This document shows positions 8,291 to 12,469 of a stretch of DNA of 12,469 nucleotides, piece after piece. The DNA is taken from assembly GCA_903890265.1 (NCBI GenBank), contig CAITAM010000278.1, positions 1-12,469 on the forward strand. Reading direction: 5' to 3'. The stretch comes from an uncultured Pseudomonadota bacterium (GTDB taxonomy: Bacteria; Pseudomonadota; Gammaproteobacteria; Steroidobacterales; Steroidobacteraceae). The notes under the pieces are model-generated. The model worked only from the letters and a program-made list of their open reading frames with translations. It was not told where the DNA came from and did no database searches. The position numbers and the translations under genes are program-made. Numbering within the stretch: the first letter of the stretch is position 1; every line of letters begins with the position of its first letter.

Positions 8291-8335
8291 CGCGAGGCTC
8301 GCGCGCCGGTCAGGGGATCGCGAGGCGGTCCCGGC

Positions 8336-8848
8336 TTACCGGGATCGGGGCTCGAGGTGGACGTACAGCGCGCCGACGCCGAACAGCAAGACGAGGAATA
8401 CGTAGCCGGTCAGGTCGAGGCGGACGAACTCCGCCCAGCCGTACGCCGGCCGGCAGCGGCTGACGTTGGTCGGGTTGATCTTCAGACGCACCCGTGTTCC
8501 CGGCCGCCAGCGCTTCGCGCGGGCAATCGCCCGGACCCTCGCCAGCGACGGCACCGCCTCGGCATACGCATCCACCCAGCGGCAGATCGTCGCGGGCCCG
8601 CGGTCGATCAGGAACTCGTCGATCACCTGATCGGTCGTCACGGCGTAATCCTCGCCCGGGCTGCCGGCGAGCACCGGCGGCCCGAGCAGCAGGCCATGGG
8701 CGGTGAGCCACGTCGAGTTCTCGTGCATGTACAGACGCACGTGATTGAGACCAAGTAGGAAAACCGCCACGGCCATCAACGCCAGCACGCCGACAAAGCG
8801 GCCGCGCAGCGTGGCTGCACCCCCGGAGGGGCGTTGCCGGGCAAGCAC
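8336..8848 (-). CDS. Uncharacterised two-helix membrane protein, possibly DUF3592-like
   Basis: 170 residues with an N-terminal membrane helix (about 17-35, GVLALMAVAVFLLGL), an extracytoplasmic domain of about 105 residues, and a C-terminal helix (about 146-163, GYVFLVLLFGVGALY) ending in a short basic tail. The architecture, the STWLTAHGLLLG segment after the first helix and GTRVRLKINPTNVSRCRP before the second resemble DUF3592 proteins, where a G..V.V..NP.NPS motif is usual. This is a weak resemblance and I cannot confirm it. It lies 8 bases after the ABC ATPase gene and is probably the third gene of that operon, perhaps an accessory subunit. The start is unclear: the GTG at 8848 is the first in-frame start, but GGGGAG directly abuts it (8849-8854), leaving no spacer. 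A start at the in-frame GTG (codon 21) or ATG (codon 25) would cut into the first helix. Confidence 0.68.
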   Translation of the reverse strand: MLARQRPSGGAATLRGRFVGVLALMAVAVFLLGLNHVRLYMHENSTWLTAHGLLLGPPVLAGSPGEDYAVTTDQVIDEFLIDRGPATICRWVDAYAEAVPSLARVRAIARAKRWRPGTRVRLKINPTNVSRCRPAYGWAEFVRLDLTGYVFLVLLFGVGALYVHLEPRSR

Positions 8849-8856
8849 CTCCCCGC

Positions 8857-10179
8857 TCAGGTGGGGTTCTCCAGGCTGAACGACATGTGCTGGTCGTCGT
8901 AGGCGAAGACCTCGCCGTAGCGACCCCAGCTGACGATGGTACGCAGGGTCTGCTCTGCCGCTTCGTGAGTCATGTGATCTTCAAGTTCGTCGAGAAAGCG
9001 ACTGCGTGGCGCAACGTGCGAAGCACGCTCGTCGAGGACGCGGCGCACGTGGGCCGCCAGTGGCACGTAGCTCATCAGGTGCTTCGCGAAGATCCGTTTG
9101 CGCTCGTCGACTTCCGCATTGGCGAACGTCATGCCATCCGCCGTCAGCGTGAGGTCGCCACCCTCGAGCTCGGCAAAGCGCAGAAGTTGCAGCGCCTCGA
9201 CCACGGGAAAGAGTTCATCGATCTCCATCATGAGATCGTTGGCGATGACCGGCATGTCGGCCCGTCCGCCGTATGGTGCTGCGGCAACCGCCTCGAGCAG
9301 GCCGGAAATCAGGTTCGTGGACACGTGGTTGGACAGGATGACGTCGAGGTTGGCCACGGCCGGCTTCTCGACCTGGCCGCGTGCCGCGAGCTCGCTCGCG
9401 GTCTGCACGCGCTTGCTGGTCATCTCGACGTAGATCTTCTCGACCAGCTCGCGAAACGCCGCGTCAAGGCGGTCACGCGGCTGCGGGATCGTTACCGGAA
9501 TCTCCGTCACCACCCGGCCGGGGTTGGTCGAGAACACGAGAATGCGGTCGCACATCTGGACCGCCTCCTCGATGTTATGAGTCACGAGGATAACGCCCTT
9601 GATGGGCATCTGCCCGGCACCCCAAAGGTCGAGGAAGTCCGTACGAAGCGTCTCGGCGGTCAGCACGTCCAGTGCCGAGAACGCTTCATCCATCAAGAGA
9701 ATATTGGGATGAACAACCAGTGCCCGGGCAAAGCCCACGCGCTGGCGCATGCCGCCTGACAGCTCGCGGGGATAAGCAGACTCAAAGCCGTCGAGACCAA
9801 TCAGGTCGATCGCCGCCAGGGACCGGCGGCGGATCTCTTCCGCCGGAAGCTTCTGCGCCTCGAGGCCAAGCGCCACGTTCTCGAAGACCGTAAGCCACGG
9901 AAAGAGTGCAAAGCTCTGAAACACCATGGCAACGCCAGCAGCCGGTCCCTCGACCGGCTGCCCGAGATAGGACACCTCACCCGAGGTTGGTCGCGAAAGG
10001 CCGGCGATCAGTCGCAGCAGGCTCGACTTGCCGGAGCCCGAGCGGCCTAGGAGGCCGACAATTTCGCCCTCGCGCACGGTGAGGTTGACCTTGTCGAGTA
10101 CCAGCAGGCTCGCGCCATCCCCCTTGGGAAACGCTTTGACGACGTCACGGACTTCGAGCAGGGGAGTTACGGCGTTCAT
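8857..10179 (-). CDS. NitT/TauT-type ABC transporter ATP-binding protein with C-terminal AAA-associated domain
   Basis: 440-residue cytoplasmic ATPase that would power the permease encoded just upstream. The ATG at 10179 has a GAGG site at 5-base spacing and lies 7 bases after the permease stop; an upstream in-frame start at 10254 would sit inside the permease gene. All ATPase motifs are intact: Walker A G45-RSGSGKS-52, Q-loop Gln88, signature LSGGM 140-144, Walker B ILLMDE 160-165 with Glu165, and switch His201. The FPWLTV-ENVALGL segment after the Q-loop is typical of the nitrate/sulfonate/taurine importer branch. Residues from about 265 to 440 are an additional domain (ANLDVILSN, then DELFPVVEALQLLRFAELEGG, then a helical end), which I identify as the AAA-associated C-terminal domain (PF09821), probably regulatory. 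Substrate unknown; an anion such as nitrate, sulfonate or bicarbonate is plausible. Confidence 0.93.
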   Translation of the reverse strand: MNAVTPLLEVRDVVKAFPKGDGASLLVLDKVNLTVREGEIVGLLGRSGSGKSSLLRLIAGLSRPTSGEVSYLGQPVEGPAAGVAMVFQSFALFPWLTVFENVALGLEAQKLPAEEIRRRSLAAIDLIGLDGFESAYPRELSGGMRQRVGFARALVVHPNILLMDEAFSALDVLTAETLRTDFLDLWGAGQMPIKGVILVTHNIEEAVQMCDRILVFSTNPGRVVTEIPVTIPQPRDRLDAAFRELVEKIYVEMTSKRVQTASELAARGQVEKPAVANLDVILSNHVSTNLISGLLEAVAAAPYGGRADMPVIANDLMMEIDELFPVVEALQLLRFAELEGGDLTLTADGMTFANAEVDERKRIFAKHLMSYVPLAAHVRRVLDERASHVAPRSRFLDELEDHMTHEAAEQTLRTIVSWGRYGEVFAYDDQHMSFSLENPT

Positions 10180-10186
10180 GGTGCCC

Positions 10187-11923
10187 TCAGGACAGGCGGT
10201 ACTTGCGTTCTGCGTACCGGTAGATCGGTCGCCAGAACACGTGGTTGATGACAACGACGAACAGACTCATGACGGCGATGCCAAGCACGATGCGATGGAA
10301 GTCACCGGCCGTGCTTGCGTCCGCAATGTACGCGCCGAGCCCCTCGGCGCGGAGTTCCGTCGTTCCCCAGTTGGCTATTTCGGCGACGATGGCCGCATTC
10401 CAGGCGCCGCCGGACGCTGTCAGTGCGCCCGTCACGTAGAAGGGCAGGACCGCCGGCAGCGCGAACCGTGACCACCACAGCCAGCCCGTGAGGCCGAGAT
10501 TGCGAGCGGCATAGCGAAGTTCCGCCGGCATCGTCGAGGCACCGGCGATCACGTTGAACAGGATGTACCACTGCGTGCCGAGGATCATCAGCGGCGACAG
10601 CCAGATGTTGGGGTTGAGATTGAAGCGAACGATCGCGATCACTGCGATGGGGAACAGGAGGTTGGCCGGGAACGCCGCCAGGAACTGCGCGACCGGCTGA
10701 ACAATGGCCGCCGCCCGTGGCCGCAGGCCGACCCAGACTCCGACGGGTACCCAGACGAGACTCGCGAGCGCAATCAGAATGAACACCCGCAGCATCGTCA
10801 GCACGCCGAGCTTGAGCGTGATCAGGAGTTCCTTGACGTCGAAGCCCTGCGACATGAACCGGACCGCCTCGTAGGCGCCAAACACTCCGAGCAGGACGAT
10901 CAGCACGTAGCTCACGATGTCGGCGCGCCGCTCCTGCTCGGGGGTGGCCTCGCGATACACCGGCGCGCGGACCGGCAGTGCCGCCGTCACCGGCCGCAGC
11001 AGTGCCCGCCAGCTGCGGCTGATAAAGCGGCCGGTGGAACGCAGGAGTGTCGAGCGGCGCATCATCGTCAGGGCCCACGAGGTGGGCGGCCGAACGCCGG
11101 GCTCCAGGTCGAAGCGAAACCGGTCAGACCACGAGACGAGCGGCCGGAACAGCAGCTGATCGTAGATCATGATCACGATGAACATCGTCAGGATCGCGTA
11201 GCCGATTGCCGGCAGATTCTTCTGATCGATGGCGAGGGCAATGTAGGCACCCATGCCGGGCAGCATGATCTTGGTGTGTCCGACGCTGATCGCTTCGGAC
11301 AGCGTCACGAAGAACCAGCCGCCCGACATGGACATCATCATGTTCCAGACGAGTCCGGGCATCGCGAACGGCACTTCGAGCCGCCAGAACCGGGACCAGG
11401 CCGAAAGCCGGAACGAGCGTGCGGCCTCGGTCAGTTCGGCCGGTACCGTCCGCAGGCTCTGGTAAAAGCTGAAAGCCATGTTCCAGGCCTGGCTCGTGAA
11501 GATCACGAACACCGCCGCGAACTCGGCCCCGAGCACCTTGCCGGGCGCGAGCGAGAGGAAAAAGACGATCGTCGCCGACAGAAAGCCGAGGATGGGGACC
11601 GACTGGAGGATGTCCAGAATCGGCACCAGGAGGCGCCCCGCCCGCGGGCTCTTTGCCGCCCAGGTGGCATACGTAAAGGTGAAGAGCAGCGACAGGGCGA
11701 GGCCTGCGAGCATCCGCAGCGTGGTCCGTGCCGCGTACTCGGGCAGGAAGGCGGGCGACAGTGAAAGCTCGGTTGCCTCGATCTTGGCCAGCGGTGCCAT
11801 CAGGCCACGACTGGCCTCGCCCAGGAACGCCAGTGCGCCGAGTACGACCAGAATGGCGAGCAGGTCCCATTGAGTCAGCAGCCGCCGGCTGTCGCCGGCC
11901 CGTGCCGGCAGAGTCCGGAGCAT
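10187..11923 (-). CDS. Duplicated ABC-type anion transporter permease (two permease domains in one chain)
   Basis: 578-residue inner-membrane protein carrying two binding-protein-dependent permease domains fused head to tail. The ATG at 11923 is supported by AAGGA at 11932-11936; an upstream in-frame start at 11968 lacks that support and adds a basic, low-complexity head. The first half has a lead helix (about 20-35), then helices up to about 270, with an EAA loop near 166 (PAELTEAARSFRLSAW). A linker of about 70 polar residues follows, then the second half with its own EAA loop near 471 (PAELRYAARNLGLTGW). Each EAA loop would contact one ATPase copy, so a single chain plus two ATPase subunits could make the full transporter. 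Such duplicated permeases correspond, to my recollection, to COG4986. The ATPase gene starts 7 bases downstream. No substrate-binding protein gene is adjacent. Confidence 0.92.
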   Translation of the reverse strand: MLRTLPARAGDSRRLLTQWDLLAILVVLGALAFLGEASRGLMAPLAKIEATELSLSPAFLPEYAARTTLRMLAGLALSLLFTFTYATWAAKSPRAGRLLVPILDILQSVPILGFLSATIVFFLSLAPGKVLGAEFAAVFVIFTSQAWNMAFSFYQSLRTVPAELTEAARSFRLSAWSRFWRLEVPFAMPGLVWNMMMSMSGGWFFVTLSEAISVGHTKIMLPGMGAYIALAIDQKNLPAIGYAILTMFIVIMIYDQLLFRPLVSWSDRFRFDLEPGVRPPTSWALTMMRRSTLLRSTGRFISRSWRALLRPVTAALPVRAPVYREATPEQERRADIVSYVLIVLLGVFGAYEAVRFMSQGFDVKELLITLKLGVLTMLRVFILIALASLVWVPVGVWVGLRPRAAAIVQPVAQFLAAFPANLLFPIAVIAIVRFNLNPNIWLSPLMILGTQWYILFNVIAGASTMPAELRYAARNLGLTGWLWWSRFALPAVLPFYVTGALTASGGAWNAAIVAEIANWGTTELRAEGLGAYIADASTAGDFHRIVLGIAVMSLFVVVINHVFWRPIYRYAERKYRLS

Positions 11924-11930
11924 GGCCCGA

Positions 11931-11945
11931 TTCCTTAAAGGAGGT
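11931..11945 (-). promoter_or_regulatory. Permease ribosome-binding site overlapping an anti-Shine-Dalgarno-like sequence
   Basis: Read on the minus strand, ACCTCCTTTA (11945 down to 11936) runs directly into AAGGA (11936-11932), which is 8 bases before the ATG at 11923. The first part resembles the 3' end of 16S rRNA and is complementary to ribosome sites; the two parts could pair weakly with each other. Confidence 0.5.
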
Positions 11946-11950
11946 TTGCC

Positions 11951-11966
11951 GGCCCGGGAGCGGGCC
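11951..11966 (-). other. Hairpin in the permease leader
   Basis: GGCCCG and CGGGCC form a perfect 6-base-pair GC stem around a 4-base loop, ending about 27 bases before the permease ATG. There is no U-run after it on the minus strand, so it is not an obvious terminator. It could shape translation of the permease mRNA. Confidence 0.35.
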
Positions 11967-12036
11967 AACTACGGGAGTTTGCCATACTCGGGCGGCCAAT
12001 TTGACCGACCTCGGGTGCCGCCGATCCTGCCGATCC

Positions 12037-12053
12037 CGCCGGGCAAACCGGCG
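12037..12053 (-). terminator. Weak candidate hairpin after the methyltransferase gene
   Basis: CGCCGG and CCGGCG form a perfect 6-base-pair stem with a 5-base loop, starting 10 bases beyond the TAA stop at 12063. No U-tract follows, so intrinsic termination is doubtful; it may only partly separate this gene from the ABC operon. Confidence 0.25.
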
Positions 12054-12062
12054 CCCGGGGTC

Positions 12063-12469
12063 TTACGGCTTCTCGAACAGGTAGTGGGAGACCATCCACT
12101 CCCGGCCGCCGCGGTAGCCGAACATCTCGGCCACGGCCATGAAAAACACCCGCCAGTACACCCACCAGCGGACCTGGCCGGCCTCGCCGTACGTCGCGGC
12201 CAGGATCGGCAGTATGGCGGCGCGGTTGCGGTCCATGTTGGCTAGCCAGTCCTCGGCGGTCTGCTGGTAATGGCGGCCGTCCACGCGCCAGTGGGAGACG
12301 ATATCGAGATCGCGCTGGAAGTAGTACAGCAGGTGATCGCTCGGCATGATCCCGCCGGTGAAGAAGTACTTTGCCATCCAGTCGGTGTCGTCCCGGACCT
12401 CGAAGGGGTAGGCATACTCGCGGTGCGAGAAAATGTGCACGAAAAGCGTGCCGCCCGTCTTCAGCCACG
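12063..12469 (-). CDS. CFA synthase/coclaurine N-methyltransferase-like SAM methyltransferase, C-terminal part (truncated by window edge)
   Basis: About the last 135 codons of a SAM-dependent methyltransferase; the 5' end lies beyond the right edge and the frame is open to it (WLKTGGTLFVHIFSHR). The visible part contains YFFTGGIMPSDHLLYYF, then HWRVDGRHYQQTAEDWL and WWVYWRVFFMAVAEMFGY, ending WMVSHYLFEKP. This combination is characteristic of the cyclopropane-fatty-acyl-phospholipid synthase family, specifically the branch close to plant coclaurine N-methyltransferase. The SAM-binding Rossmann core and the catalytic residues should lie upstream and are not visible. The bacterial substrate is not established: unsaturated phospholipid acyl chains or an amine are both possible. 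It ends 139 bases before the permease gene on the same strand, so shared transcription with that operon is possible but not shown. Confidence 0.9.
   Translation of the reverse strand, partial: WLKTGGTLFVHIFSHREYAYPFEVRDDTDWMAKYFFTGGIMPSDHLLYYFQRDLDIVSHWRVDGRHYQQTAEDWLANMDRNRAAILPILAATYGEAGQVRWWVYWRVFFMAVAEMFGYRGGREWMVSHYLFEKP

Noticed and set aside
8291..8335. Possible bidirectional terminator between the convergent MFS and small membrane protein genes
   Set aside because: Only a short CGCG-type inverted repeat near 8291-8303 is visible, with no T-run on either side.
8310..8711. Minus-strand frame overlapping the small membrane protein
   Set aside because: Very rich in Arg, Pro and Ala with no coherent structure, whereas the alternative frame (8336-8848) gives two clean membrane helices and a good operon position.
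8887..9759. Plus-strand open frame opposite the ABC ATPase
   Set aside because: The minus strand encodes a complete ATPase with all motifs; the plus-strand product is His/Arg/Asp-rich and unlike any known protein.
11124..11999. Second minus-strand frame across the permease N-terminal half
   Set aside because: Shifted-frame shadow of the permease with many Arg and Gly residues and no membrane helices.
11922..12245. Plus-strand frame across the spacer and methyltransferase end
   Set aside because: It starts inside the permease gene, lacks a properly spaced ribosome site and is Pro/Gly-rich; the AAAGGAGG at 11937-11944 on this strand has no start codon at useful spacing after it.

Overview
The window reads as GC-rich, gene-dense chromosomal DNA from a Gram-negative proteobacterium. 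Signs of this are a lipoprotein adaptor plus an inner-membrane RND pump, an oxyanion/NitT-TauT-type ABC importer, GGAG/AAGGA ribosome sites, frequent GTG starts, and short or overlapping gene junctions. A gammaproteobacterium would fit, but no marker gene fixes the lineage.

Plus strand, positions 1-8290: an RND efflux pair (adaptor 131-1300, permease 1305-4442) is followed by a small DUF3429-type membrane protein (4454-4906). Next come a photolyase/cryptochrome-family flavoprotein (4912-6477), a MOSC-domain protein that overlaps it by 4 bases (6474-6986), and an MFS_3-type exporter (about 7037-8290). Spacings are 4, 11, 5 and -4 bases up to the MOSC gene, so much of this strand may be co-transcribed. 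A TAAAAT box near the end of the RND gene could start a separate transcript for the DUF3429-photolyase-MOSC set.

Minus strand, positions 12469-8336, converging on the MFS gene with a 45-base gap: first the C-terminal part of a cyclopropane-fatty-acid-synthase/coclaurine-N-methyltransferase-like enzyme (cut by the window end). Then, after a 139-base spacer, a tight three-gene set: a duplicated (two-in-one) ABC permease, its ATPase with an extra C-terminal domain, and a two-membrane-segment protein of unknown function. No substrate-binding protein lies in the window.

Taken together this is an accessory stress and transport neighbourhood: efflux of toxic compounds (RND, MFS), light- or flavin-linked DNA repair or sensing (photolyase-like), a molybdenum-cofactor-sulfur-related domain (MOSC), membrane lipid methylation (CFA-like) and an anion-type importer. 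Every family here except the small minus-strand protein is recognisable. The points that deserve a second look are the photolyase's altered flavin/electron-transfer segment, the one-chain double permease without a binding protein, and the anti-Shine-Dalgarno-like leader in front of that permease. I found no CRISPR, rRNA, tRNA, transposase or attachment site.
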